Positions 53,823 through 64,000 of a DNA stretch of 64,000 nt are shown in pieces (within the stretch, counting starts at the first letter, position 1; every line of letters starts with the position of its first letter). The notes below the pieces were generated by a model. That model did not search any database, was not told the origin of the DNA, and saw only the letters and a program-made list of their open reading frames with translations. This stretch comes from Macrolepiota albuminosa (Eukaryota > Basidiomycota > Agaricomycetes > Agaricales > Agaricaceae). Location: the NCBI GenBank assembly GCA_027475525.1, contig JAMWFC010000032.1, forward strand, positions 2,170,001 through 2,234,000. The letters run 5' to 3'. The position numbers and the translations under genes were made by a program.

Positions 53823-56506
53823 CTAAATCGCCGGGTTGTTTTCTGAATACTTGAAGGTGGTGTCCTCTCCTTTGAAGGTCCAGGTAGCGCGTCCCATAAC
53901 CTGTCGTTGGGGACACTCGGAGATGAAATGGTCTTTCTCACCGCAGAGTATGCAAACGCCTTCCCTCCTTCGTCGTTCCTGCACATCCTTCGGAACTTCA
54001 ATCCAGGGTTGTCCCTTCTTTTGAAGCCGGTTGGCCCAGAGGGCCTCCTCATCCCATTTGTTGGCAAAGTTGAGGTCTTCGGGGTCTTCCGGAGGCTCCT
54101 TGGAGCTTGGCACATCGTCCGAGTCATGGGCGGCCATGGCGGCGTTGAGTTGGGCCTGGGGGCGGGCACCGCTGCTGGGGTTAGTATTGGGTGGGCCACG
54201 ACTCACCAGGGATTGGCCGCTGGAGAACGCAGGGGGACCGGGATTTTGATTTTGGGGGTTGGGGGTTTTGCCGGAGGGCCATGGGGGTCCTCCCCTAGGG
54301 TTCCAGGAAGGTCAGGAGTTCGAATACTTGCTGCAGTCTTCCCAATAGTGTTGGTCAATCTGTATGACGAGGGCCTTGTATTCATCGTAGGAGGGTTGTT
54401 TCGGGGCAAGTCAGAGGACATTCTTGATACGTTGCGGCAGGGCGCAGTGGAGGGCGTACTGGAGGGCGCTGTAATTCCAACCTGTCTCATAAGCTTCCTT
54501 CTCAAAACGTACAATGAAGGTGGTGAAACGTTCTTCAGAGCGCATCCGGAGGTTGAAGAGGTTGTCCTCAGCTTTGGCCATGGTGTCGCAGATCCCAAAT
54601 TTCCCAGAGAACTCGTCACAAAGGCTTGCCAGCGGGAGAGTGCCAGGTTGTTGGGGTCGAACTGGATGAGGGCTGTATAATAGTCGAAGGCGATCCCCTG
54701 CAGGTACGAGGCAGCAAAGGCCACCTGGGAGCTGTCAACCTGAAAAGTGAGTGGCTTTGCCTGAAACATGTTAAGACATTGGGTGAGGAATGTACGCCAT
54801 TTTTGGGGGTCCTGGCCTGTGAATGCATCGGGCTTTTGAATGTCCAGGCGTCCTTCGCAGGCAAGGGCATTGCGAGCGTTGTCCAGTCTGGCAGCATTGC
54901 GGAGAGGGGGGCCAGCATTGTAGTAGTAGTAATAATGGTTACCCCCCTCCTTGTGGAGGAAAGGCACCGAGGGCAGGACCCCACCCACCTGGAGGGCCTC
55001 CTCCAGATGGCTCATCTGGGGGTCCATGCCTGGGAGGTCCGTTGTCCCAGGGAGGTTCATTCCTGCTGGGGGGAGGCCTGGGTCTCCACGCAGGGGGTGG
55101 TGGGGGTGGGGGGCCTGGGGGTCACCCTCAAGGCTCAGCTGGGGGTGGCAGAGGCAGTCGGGGAGGGTTCGGTGGTGTCGGGTTGATCTGAGGGGGGCCG
55201 GGTGCCAGTTGCGTGGGGGACGTTCAACCCGGGAGGGTCGTGCTTGCATCGGAGGCCATGGGGGGTTCTGCAGATCGAAGTGGGGCAGGGGGTCATGGCG
55301 GAAGTTGGGCTCCGGAGGGGCCGGGGCTGACATGGGGGGCGGTACCAGGACGGGCACGGGCGCAGGACATTGTTCATTGTTGCCGTGCATAAGCTTGTCG
55401 ATGTAGCACAGCATGTCGTCCATGCTAGGGGTGTCCATGCAGGGTCTACTGGGGTCTGCTGGGGCCAGGGGTCAGGCGTTGTCTGTTTGCAGGAGCAGTT
55501 CCAGGGGTCTCTGGGGCTGTCCCCAGATCTCAAAGGTGCTAGGAACGGAGTTAGCCCTATGGCAAGTTGACAAGCCTACCATGCAGGCAGCGGGCTGATC
55601 AAATAGCCCTCCCATCGGGTTGAGGGACTGTAGTATGGCCAAGGTGTTTTGTCGCTCTTCCCATTGTCGTTGCTCTAGAGTGGGGACCACGGGGGCTGCC
55701 AGGGCCGGTTCTGGGGGTTCCCGCTGGATGTGAATCGAGCGGCCTGGGTCTGCAGGGTTGTTGAGGGGTCAAGGGGAGGGGGATGGGTGGACTTCTTCAA
55801 GCAGTTGTTGCAATTCTTTGTGGAGGATCGTGTTACGTCTATACTTTACCATAGTCTGCTCCAGAAGTTCTCCTCATGTGAGGCAATCCCCAAATTCAAC
55901 CAAGCAATGGGCCCAGTCCTCCGGAGTGCCTGTGAAGTCATCATGTCCAAATTCTGTGAGTAGCGCCCTTGTCCGTTGCGCAAAGTCCTCCGGTGAGATC
56001 CTGAGCAAGCAGAGCACTTTGTTCCGTTGCCGTTTGTAGTCCTCAAGACGTCGTTGTCCCATTGGCAAGGGAGGAGTCTGAGCGGGTGGGGCGGCAGTCA
56101 GGTAGTGTCAAGGGGGATAGTCGTAGTTGAGAGGTTCCCGGGGTTGGGGAGCAGGACGCTGGTAACCATAGTAGGGGGTGGGTGCAAAGAGGCCCTCGCT
56201 GGGGGGTACCAGGTGAGGTCCACTGGGAACTGGTGGTGTCTCTGGCAGGCCCCTGGGGATGCTCCAGTATGAGGGGACCTCCACGGGTCACGCCATGGCT
56301 AGGTTGGGCAGAGGGGCCCAGCTGGCTGAGGGCCCCAGATCATAGAGAGATGGGTCAGGGGCTCAGTGGTGGAGGAGGTATTGGAGTTCATATGGGAGAG
56401 GTGGATAGGCGGGGTGGGGGGTCTGTGCAGAGTAGTGATCGGGGACTGGGCGCCCATAAGGGTCAGTCTGGTAGCCTGTGGAGTAGTAGGTATGAGTATA
56501 CGTAGC
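53823..56506 (-). pseudogene. gag of element II
   Basis: Starts MATYTHTYYSTGYQTDPYG at 56506. N-terminal half proline/tyrosine-rich with a conserved helical block (LLRISPEDFAQRTRALLTEF). Then SMDDMLCYIDKLMHGN, a long proline-rich linker, and a capsid (LDIQKPDAFTGQDPQKWRTF, SQVAFAASYLQGIAFDYYTA, LALSRWQAF). Knuckle CILCGEKDHFISEC and stop at 53823 follow. The pol frame overlaps the end in the -1 register. Several frameshifts and stops make it inactive. Confidence 0.85.
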
Positions 56507-56529
56507 CATCAAGAATGGTGTAAGGAGGA

Positions 56530-56542
56530 AGTCTTGATATTA
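56530..56542 (-). promoter_or_regulatory. Self-priming primer-binding site of element II
   Basis: On the element strand, TAATATCAAGACT follows the LTR end ACCTGACA without spacing. It is the exact complement of AGTCTTGATATTA (56909-56897) in the LTR, about 28 bases after a TATA-like ACTTATAG. No tRNA-type TGG start is present. Confidence 0.7.
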
Positions 56543-57252
56543 TGTCAGGTTCCGCTGAGTTGGTGGCTTTCTGGGAAAGCAACGCCTTTATAATGCGGAC
56601 TTGATCTACGGATACTCAGGTGTCTGGAACTCTGGGGCTAGGACTCCAGGGTTCAAGATGCGGACAGGGGTAATCCCGGGAGAGGGAACTTGGTCCGGGG
56701 GTTTTGGGTTGTGGGTAGCTGGGGGTTGGGTGGGGGTCGAGTTGTGAACCGGAGGTTCTAAGACGAGACCGAGTTAGCAAATTACAAGTCGCGAAGTATG
56801 TACCAAACTTTAGAGCACGTGGTTATTCAAGCATGCCAGTCAGAGCGTACCAGTCAGTGCGTACCAATCAAGCAAAGGGCACGCAACAATTCAAGTTAAT
56901 ATCAAGACTAGCAAATACAGTGGGGGACTACACTATAAGTACTACGGGACCGGGTCTTGGTGTTCTGGGGTGTCTGGGATGGGTTCTGGGAGTCATTGAG
57001 TAGCGGGCAGGGACTGTATACTTGGATTGCGCATGTGGGGCGCACGATCAATTGGCATGGAGGGAGCTGTGATGCATGATGCGTGATGGCCAGAAGCGAG
57101 TCGCATGATCTGATCATTGATCGGGGCTGGTGGCAGCTGATGGCGGTGTTGGTAGTCATATGGTGGGGCGTGTCCTGTGGGGTCAGAGGGAGAGTCCTGG
57201 ATGGTGTTCTGGGGGTGTCCCAGGGTGGATCCAGAGGGGAGGGGTCGTGACA
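56543..57252 (-). repeat. 5' LTR (family B) of element II
   Basis: 710 bp, TGTCAGGTTCCGC to GGGTCGTGACA in plus-strand reading, followed by GTCTG. Confidence 0.92.
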
Positions 57253-57257
57253 GTCTG

Positions 57258-57845
57258 CACATAATGCCATCATTGAGACATGAAACTTTCAGGCAAAAAA
57301 TGTCAATCATCATAGACAGAAGGATCCACCTATATTAGTAGGAGCATTGGTCTATGTGTCAACACATAACCTGAGGCTGCCCAAGAGATGGGCAAGTAAA
57401 CTCTGCCCAAAATGGGTAGGCCCATATTACATGCTGGATGCAGAGCCTAGTATCTCCAACTATGTGCTAGAGCTGCTATAGGCATTGCAGGAATGATGAA
57501 TTGTTCCAAAGTTCTATGTGTCACTGCTGCAACCATATAATGTGTCTGACAATGCACTGTTCCCTAACAGGATGACCCTGGGCCCCTATGACTTTGGGGC
57601 ATAGGACAACAACAAATAGTTTGTCAAGTGTATTATTGGGCACTGGTGGACTGAGTGGAATATGCTTAAGTTTGAGATATGTTGGTCTCTTGGGGACACA
57701 ACATGGAAGCCATACTCTTATTGCTCCAAGCTAGCAGCACTTGACCACTATTTGGAGCTGAAGGGCGTGCTGGTGCTTAATTTAATTGGCAGTGTCAATC
57801 ACAGCTTGGCTAAGTTGGTCAGCAACTGTGGCAGCCAATCCTAAC
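57258..57845 (+). pseudogene. Integrase C-terminus and chromodomain relic
   Basis: AHNAIIE at the junction, then LPKRWASKLCPKWVGPYYML, AEPSISNYVLELL and IVPKFYVSLLQPY, collinear with the 12.7-kb element (LPKGRVSKLCPKWIGPYKVL). Chromodomain-like FVKCIIGHWWTEWNMLKFEI then CWSLGDTTWKPYSYCSKLAA is more complete than in the 12.7-kb copy. Confidence 0.8.
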
Positions 57846-60600
57846 AGGCCACATATGGAGGGCTATTCAACCCCAAAGCAATGCTAGGATGGGGGCAACT
57901 TGCCCCTGTAATGGCAAGGGGAACAATAGTGACATATCCTTTGCCCCAGTTTAGTGCCCCAGCACACTACCCCGGCATGGGTGGTGTGCCAGTAATGATG
58001 CTGTACTCTTTGGCTTGGATGGGAGCTTGAGGCACAATGCCCCAGTACAATGCTTTGTATGAGGCATTCACTAAGGAAGGCAAATCAGCCTCCCAGTTGG
58101 CAACAATGCCAGCCAATGCCTCAGAGGGGGACCAAGCATCTCTCATGCAGGCCACTGTGGCTGTTGAGAGCACAGAAACTCTCAATACAGAACAAAGTAG
58201 CAAGTCTCCAGCCAAAGTGCTGATGGTTCTCCTTGTTACAGTGGCTGGAGATGCTGCACCAACCCAAGTCCAGCTCAGAAGAAGAGATGCATCCTTGATG
58301 CAACAAAGGAAAAGCATAGGTTGTTGAGCCCACTCACAACCAGGACTTTGTCCTGGCTTCCTTCCTCCAATGTCTGGGAGACAACAGGTACAATGTATCT
58401 GCAGACTTGTCGTTCCTCCACAATGCAGAGGCCATTGTTCTCATCTATCAAATGATGGACAACATGGATCACATGCACGCTCAGCACAAAACTGATCTCC
58501 TTGCTCCTTTGGCTACTTGTAAGCAGCAGACTACACCTCCAAGTCAGGACACCAACTCTAGCAAAAGGGCACATCAGCAAGGAGTAAAGGACATGCCCTC
58601 CTGCTTAACATAATTGAGTATTTCCGTTGCTGGCCAGGAGACTGGATTAGGGCAGGACATCCTCTCCTATGAAGATGTCCCTGTTCCAGCCATTTCCTGG
58701 CTGATCTAGTGCCTTGCTAGTGGCACATCTGAGGTTACATCTTCATGACTATTATTCATGGTATCCACTATGCACTCTGGAGAGCAGAGTTCTTGGGGCA
58801 TCAGTGCATGCCCTACTGAGGCTAAGGCCTCTCAACCCTATAAGGATTGTCAGGGTAAGCATCTAGAAGAGCATGCCTACATCAACATGCACTTCCCTGA
58901 GGATGCTCTGAAGGGGGCCCCAGGGGCTAACATCCCCTTTTTATCCACCATGGCTGGTGGAGGGCCATCCAGCCCACTATTCTCATTTTGTGTAGATGAT
59001 GGACCCACATTCAGAGAGCTCTGTCCTGGAGAGGCTGCTATTCCTACCCTCCAACAACAACTGGTATAAGGAGCCTGAAGAGGCTTGTATAGAATCCTCT
59101 GTGCTGCACAAAACTGTGGCATGACATATGGCACATAAAAGGCACAACAGTGATCAACAGGCCAAGATGGACCATTGTGCTAAGGATAGTGCCAAGCAAG
59201 GAACTGCCCTCCTTGAAGAGAAAACTGGGCACATCTCTGATGTGCTTGGTGTTGTGATCTACCATGATCACATTATCTAGCGCCAGAACATATTCTTTGG
59301 CATGGGGTTGGCTCCCCAACTCTACTGGTTGCAAGCAAACAATACTATCTTTGTTAGGCAAGGAGCCCAAGCAGCAAGGGCCTTCAAGGCTGACAAACCA
59401 GGCAACATTGCGCAGATGCCCCACAACAACAAGATGTACAAAGTTGCATTGTGGAGATTCCTTCATAACTCTTGGAAGCTTTGCAGGCTCCATGCACTGG
59501 TGAACAATCAGTTTATGCTAATTTGTCAGCATCAGTTGGGCTATCTCTTGCTCAACAAGTTCAAATCAGTGACCCTTAACTGTCACTCTACTGCCCAAGA
59601 CAGAACAATGTCTCAATTACTCAGAGAGGTCCAGTGTGGGACCATTGCAGTATTCTTTGCAAGTTCTGAGGAGTGGGAGCAAGTTCCACATATGATTGCT
59701 CCTTTGCAGATCTATTGCTGCAAGAAAACTAGGAAGCTGGCCTTCATAGGCCTGACCTCCCCTGACCCAAAGCAACCTTTTGCTTTGGACTATCTGGGCT
59801 CATATGCCCTCCTATATGGGCATTCTGGGATGCCCAACATGTGGACTGGTCTGGCCCTGGACCATGCAATGCATATACACTGGTGCAGCCTCTTTGGGTT
59901 TGTGCTTGTATGTGCAATCTGCATCAGCTGCCCATCTAAGACCACAGTGCATAAGCACCTGGCCTATGTATTTGTGTGGCCAGGCCTTTATAAAGAGGCC
60001 ATTGCCAAATACAAGGTGGCTATGAGGCAATCATTTGTGCTCCTCCAATCTCAGGACCTGACCTTCAAGGCTTGGGCTGTTGATATCCCGGAGGCATCAG
60101 CCTCTGTCTTCACCACCTCAGGTGTGTTACATGTCTTTATTCACAACCAGATTCTGGTCAGCTGGGCTGACCATGCATATATCTATGGGGTCACCTACTT
60201 GGCCCATATATTCTTTGCCAACAACCGGCTCCAAAACAAGGCTGCCATGATCAACAATGAGAAGCTGCAATGCCTCAATCATTATGGGACTCTTCAGTCT
60301 CTTGCTCAGTGAGATGGGTGGCACAAGACAACTATTGGCAATCACCAATGCCTGATGCTTTAGCAGGAGGAGAGTTGTCATGCTTTTGACAAAGCATTCT
60401 GAAATGAAATGTATCTTTTCATCAGGCAGGACATTCACGCCCAAGAGCTGTAGACGTGCCACTACCTGTCCAATGATGGGGATCTTCCTGAGCCCCAAGC
60501 ACCTATCCTGGATCCAACCTTTGACCCTAACCTCACACTGTCCCTGCTATGGAACTATGATGACTCTCTGCCTTAGGCAGGACCTTTGAGCACCTCACAT
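57846..60600 (+). pseudogene. ORF X-Y relic
   Basis: X part: GLFNPKAMLGWGQLAPVMAR onward to about 59000, low similarity. Y part: about 59300-60590, with a 336-codon open stretch (59302-60312) containing FVWPGLYKEAIAKYKVAM, VSWADHAYIYGVTYLAHIFF and ALDHAMHIHWCSLFGFVLV. These match VARPGLYREAIASYDAM, LEWVDHTYIYGIVFLEQQF and AVDHAYCMHWRTLFGFAL in the 12.7-kb element. It continues after a TGA as DGWHKTTIGNHQCLML. The long open stretch in an otherwise CpG-stripped relic is notable, but transitions do not always create stops. Confidence 0.7.
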
Positions 60601-60762
60601 GAGCCCACCTACAAGGACAACCTCCTCAATTACGATATGGATGATACAACTGCCAATCCATTCTGGGAGCCTGGAGATTCCCCCATAGCCCCCATAACAT
60701 GACTTACCAACAGCCTGACTGTCATTGTGTCTTGAAACCATAGTTTGGTCTGATTGGAGGGG

Positions 60763-60974
60763 TGTAGCATAGTGCACTATGTAGCCATATAGCTTTTACT
60801 TAGTAGAGTAGTTAAATATTACATTATATTTATTATATAATTATAAATAGTTAGTCACCTGCTGCTTATTAAGCAGCTTATTTTGTATTCATTCTACATA
60901 GTCAATAGACCAGACTAGTCTGATTCTGTGTAGTGTAAACTGTAAGCTCTCACTAATTCCATAACTTCGTTACA
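60763..60974 (+). repeat. 3' LTR of the decayed relative
   Basis: TGTAGCATAGTGC to AACTTCGTTACA, 212 bp, same termini as the 174-bp LTRs at 15414 and 27850. Followed by CAATG. Confidence 0.75.
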
Positions 60975-61564
60975 CAATGAGTGCTTATCATTTTCATCAC
61001 CTTAGAGTATATTTTAGAGGAACCTGAGGCAAATATATCAATATGCTTGACATTTTGATTAGCCCAGAAGTGGGATGCTGGGATGTGTAAAAGGACAGGC
61101 ATACCAAGACTCCCCAGGTTGCATAAAATAAGACATACTGGGATAACCCCAGAAAATTCATCACTTCAATTCTGAGAATAACAGCTTTGAATTCCTCATC
61201 TCTCACTCTATCCTTACATTCCTGCTCTTTGGCATCATCAACAAAAAGGTGAACATTAACCATAGCATGTGGGCAGCATAGGAATGCCCTCCTCCACCCT
61301 TATTGCAAAGCTGCCAGTAATCAAGAATGTTCTAAGTCCTCTTGTGGAGAAATGAATCTTAAAAGCCATTGAGTTGCAGACACTAATCCTAACAGTTTTG
61401 AGATCCTCACCTATGGCAAGAAAAATCACACTTTTCCAGCTACTTCCACTTCATTTGGCCTCAAAGATCTGCTTCAATGCAGGATTCCTAGAATAGCCAA
61501 CCCTCTCCACTCTTCATTACTTTTTGTATGATCTACCCTCATGATGATTCTTACAGTTATCCTG
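60975..61564. other. Unassigned sequence, possibly pol tail of the next element
   Basis: A minus-strand frame at 60997-61263 (VNVHLFVDDAKEQECKDRVR) has no motif I can assign. CpG-poor. Confidence 0.4.
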
Positions 61565-63960
61565 CTACCATGTGTTCCCATCTCCAAAACCCACTGCCAT
61601 CCAGGATGTATCCACTAACAGAACTACTGCACCTCCTGACTCATAGTCAATGGGTTCTAAAGGAGCACTCTCTGCTAGCAACTTCTTCATTTGTGCTATT
61701 GCAAAGCACTGTTCTTCTCCCCAAGTGAAAGGTACATCATTCTGAGTAAGCTTATTGATAGATACTGCTACTTTGGCATAGTCTTTGATAAATGATCTAA
61801 AGGTACCACAGGTCTCTAAGAATGATCTCACTTCATGTTTATCCCTGCAGTCACCCCATCCCATTACTATGGCAAATCTCTGAAAGGGGATGGAAAAAAA
61901 GCATGGAGGAATGTCAAAAGAAGCATGGAATGCAGGGAAGGATCTATGAATAAGATTGTGCTAAATGGAGCAGAAGCAAATGGAGAAGTGGCAATCAGAC
62001 ACATCCAGATGAATGATGGAACAAGAAGTTGAATGGTGGAACTGGTGGCACCAAAACATGCCTCCCAAAAGGGAAATTGGACTATCAAATATGTTCTGAG
62101 GCTGGGGAGTTGACAACAAAAGAGTCATGTGTAGATAGTGGTCTGTGCACCAGAAAAACAGTATAAATAGCCCAAGTTTAGTAGAGAATAGACAGGCATT
62201 TGATAGGCAAAGGCTCAGTGGTTCCCAGGGAGTGAATTGCTTAGGCTGGAGTTTGTTAAGAAACCTCTGCTTTCCAGAATATTATTAAAAGCATTCAACA
62301 TTATAATATCTCAATTTTGTCATCAAGTCAGTGTGAATTGAAAGTCATATTCTACACTAGCAAGCCCCAGAACTATCAGTACTACAAGCAACCAAGTACT
62401 ACAACATCCAGTACTCTTTCATCATATCCTACATACAAGTCAAAGATTCCTCCACAAGCTCTGCCTGAGAAGTGACTAGCTAACTCTTCAGTTGCTGGTG
62501 GCAACCCAGAGTGTGCTATAGTCACCTTATTCAAAGGCTCTAAGCTAAGGACTATCCTCAAGCTTTTGCCATCCTTCTTTAACACTATAAACCATTGGGA
62601 GCAATATGAGGAATTAGAGGGTTTATAGATCTCTGCCTCAATCTTCTGCTTTATCATTTTACAGATTCTATCCCTAAGATCTGGTGCAATAGGAATGTTC
62701 TTCAACACCCATGGAGTGTGAGGGATTACTGACATGATTACTAGAGAGAAGAATTCCTCCTTCAGCCTGCCTCTTTGAGAATCATCTCATGCAAAAGCCT
62801 GGTTTTGCAGCATCATAAGGTGATGTACTGCTTTTATCTTTTCTGGCCAAAGAAAACCATCACCATGGGCTTGGTCAATGATCTCTTTGCACTCAGCTGT
62901 GTATCTCCCTGTGGGTTAGAATTCTGGTGGGTTGGGATCCAGCTGAGGCATGTCTGCCAGTCAGTCTCCAGTAATGCACCTTTCAATTCTAAGCTCCTCA
63001 GGTGAGGTACCTAGTACCAGCTTAACTTTTCTAGCCACAGGTTTGTATTTCTTAGAAAATACTTGGGCAGTCTCCCTCACACCTGCTTTTGACTCTAAGT
63101 TTCCTCTTGTACTAGCAGCTTCTCAAGACTGTCGGGTATTTGAGCTAAATGCCCATTCAAATATGCTGATAATGTCTTCTGCTCCTTCTCCTCACACTCC
63201 TTGCTTGCTGCAAAAGCATGCAAGTACACTTCCCTCAACTCCTCCTGACTGAATTTACTATGTTCTATAGAATACCTAGTTACCACTATCTCTTCTTCCT
63301 GAGTCTAAGCAAGACTTACTGCAATCTCTCCCTGGTCTGCAACCAGTTCCTCAAGATTCAAAATTTTGCTTCACTCTTCTTAGTAGCCTCTGTCTTTGGC
63401 ATTTTGCCTCTTTCAATAGTAGGCAGGGCAGTTTGATGACCTGTATTTGGGTCTTGAATAGTGATGATAGCACTGCCATCTTGCAAGTTTTGAATGTTGC
63501 TTTCTGTCAAGGTGTCAAATAGATGACCCAATAACACAGTATAAGCAGGACTTTCAAAAATGTGCACTTATAAATAGATAGTGAACTCTTCAGCAAAAGT
63601 GAATGACACATTATATGCTAAACAAACAGATTCATTCACTTGCTGATTGGCACTCTCCATCCTTAGCCTAATGTCTGGATCCCAGGTCAAGCCTAGATTG
63701 AGAGCCTCTTTTAGAGCCATGCAGACTATTTGAGACCCACCATCTAGAATTGCCTCTGCTCTACCCTTTTGATTAACAACTGGGTTGAGAGATCTCAGAA
63801 CCTGCAACTCCCTAGCTACACATACTACTACTGGCTTTTCTCCTGCAGAGATATTTTCCAAGTAAGTGGCAACACAATCTTGGTGCACTACTGCATCAAT
63901 AGGCAAGCCAGATTGTGTCCCATCTGCAATGAAATAGGTTGCTTAAGGTAGATCATTAAC
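61565..63960 (-). mobile_element. Third gypsy lineage: protease-RT-RNase H relic split by LTR A
   Basis: Minus strand. Protease (63906-63358): ELQVLRSLNPVVNQKGRAEA then ILDGGSQIVCMALKEAL, the D-G-G-S variant common in one basidiomycete gypsy clade, with MESANQQVNESVCLAYNV. RT start (62735-62396): KKDGKSLRIVLSLEPLNKVT, then CGGIFDLYVGYDER. RT end/RNase H (61864-61565): KHEVRSFLETCGTF, FTWGEEQCFAIAQMKKLL, APLEPIDYESGGAVVLLVD. About 130 residues of central RT, including the YxDD box, are missing where LTR A sits. gag would lie beyond the right edge. CpG-depleted. Confidence 0.85.
61880..62395 (+). repeat. LTR family A, copy 3 (5'-truncated)
   Basis: Matches the second half of 10845-11761, including the TATA box (CAGTATAAATAGCCC near 62160) and the end AAGTACTACA. 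It lacks the first 300 bp or so. No flanking duplication. Confidence 0.75.
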
Positions 63961-64000
63961 ATCTACCTTGTCAGGCTCCTTTTTTGCTGCTGTCAGATGT

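Larger units (their letters stand above)
42852..57252 (-). mobile_element. Element II: full-length 14.4-kb chromovirus with nested insertions
   Basis: LTR B copies at 42852-43577 and 56543-57252 in the same orientation. GTCTG at 42847-42851 and 57253-57257 is a perfect target duplication. On the minus strand: 5' LTR, self-priming site, gag (56506-53823), tandem proteases, RT, RNase H, integrase, chromodomain (stop at 46501), then the convergent antisense gene on the plus strand (43708-46238), polypurine tract, 3' LTR. Nested: LTR G (44039-44288), LTR D (45246-45763), LTR D (52403-52997), LTR B (53074-53784) and an anomalous segment at 47388-49225. Confidence 0.92.
57258..60974 (+). mobile_element. 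CpG-depleted 3' part of a relative of the 12.7-kb element
   Basis: Plus strand: integrase C-terminus, chromodomain, ORF X-Y relic, decayed palindrome, polypurine run (GATTGGAGGGG) and a 3' LTR (60763-60974). The left end is cut by element II, and the matching 5' part is not recognisable left of 42847. Confidence 0.85.

Noticed and set aside
59302..60312. Intact cellular gene of 336 codons
   Set aside because: Homologous to ORF Y of the 12.7-kb retroelement, follows integrase and chromodomain relics and ends at a TGA after which homology continues.

Overview
The window looks like a transposable-element graveyard from a filamentous fungus, most likely an Agaricomycete (Basidiomycota). Evidence: spliceosomal introns of about 45-75 bp, a membrane-anchored fungal-type cytochrome P450 with about ten introns, several chromodomain Ty3/gypsy lineages, and strong CpG-to-TpG/CpA decay in older copies. 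I cannot name the species. Apart from the P450 and a few unrecognised reading frames, everything I can identify is retrotransposon-derived. Two 100-N gaps (842-941, 44113-44212) and 17 direct duplications with a fixed 77-bp period show that the assembly is artificial in places and that many frame breaks are not biological.

Layout. 1-5455: right part of element I, a plus-strand chromovirus (gag, protease start, gap, integrase, chromodomain, 3' LTR). 5461-10840: CpG-depleted gag/protease relic of the same family on the minus strand (element III), carrying a solo LTR. 10845-15408: LTR fragments and a gag 5' end (element IV). 15414-28100: a 12.7-kb minus-strand Ty3/gypsy element of another lineage, with 174-bp LTRs, a perfect GTATT target-site duplication and a long extra reading frame downstream of integrase. 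28379-31149: an internally deleted Ty1/copia element with GTGAT target-site duplications. 31644-32340: a solo LTR with GTCAT duplications. 33116-39878: a palindrome with 3332-bp arms, each holding a complete P450 gene. 41514-42308: an LTR. 42852-57252: element II, a nearly complete 14.4-kb copy of the element I family with GTCTG target-site duplications and several nested solo LTRs. It interrupts (57258-60974) a CpG-depleted relative of the 12.7-kb element. 61565-63960: a third gypsy lineage on the minus strand, broken by an LTR.

Most interesting system. Elements I and II carry, between the pol stop codon and the 3' LTR, an extra gene on the strand opposite to gag-pol. In element I it reads as four exons with three short introns and, once the 77-bp duplications are discounted, stays open for about 536 codons. 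Its product has a Zn(II)2Cys6-like cysteine pattern, a basic nuclear-localisation-like stretch and a coiled coil, so it may be a retroelement-encoded DNA-binding regulator. Antisense introns would survive retrotransposition because the genomic RNA is the other strand. The same family shows a 13-nt match between the predicted transcript start and the sequence just inside the 5' LTR (self-priming of the Tf1/sushi kind), a conserved -1 gag/pol frame overlap and a tandem protease domain whose second active site is degenerate. The 12.7-kb element instead carries a long sense-strand reading frame (ORF X-Y) after its chromodomain, conserved in the decayed copy at 57258-60974.
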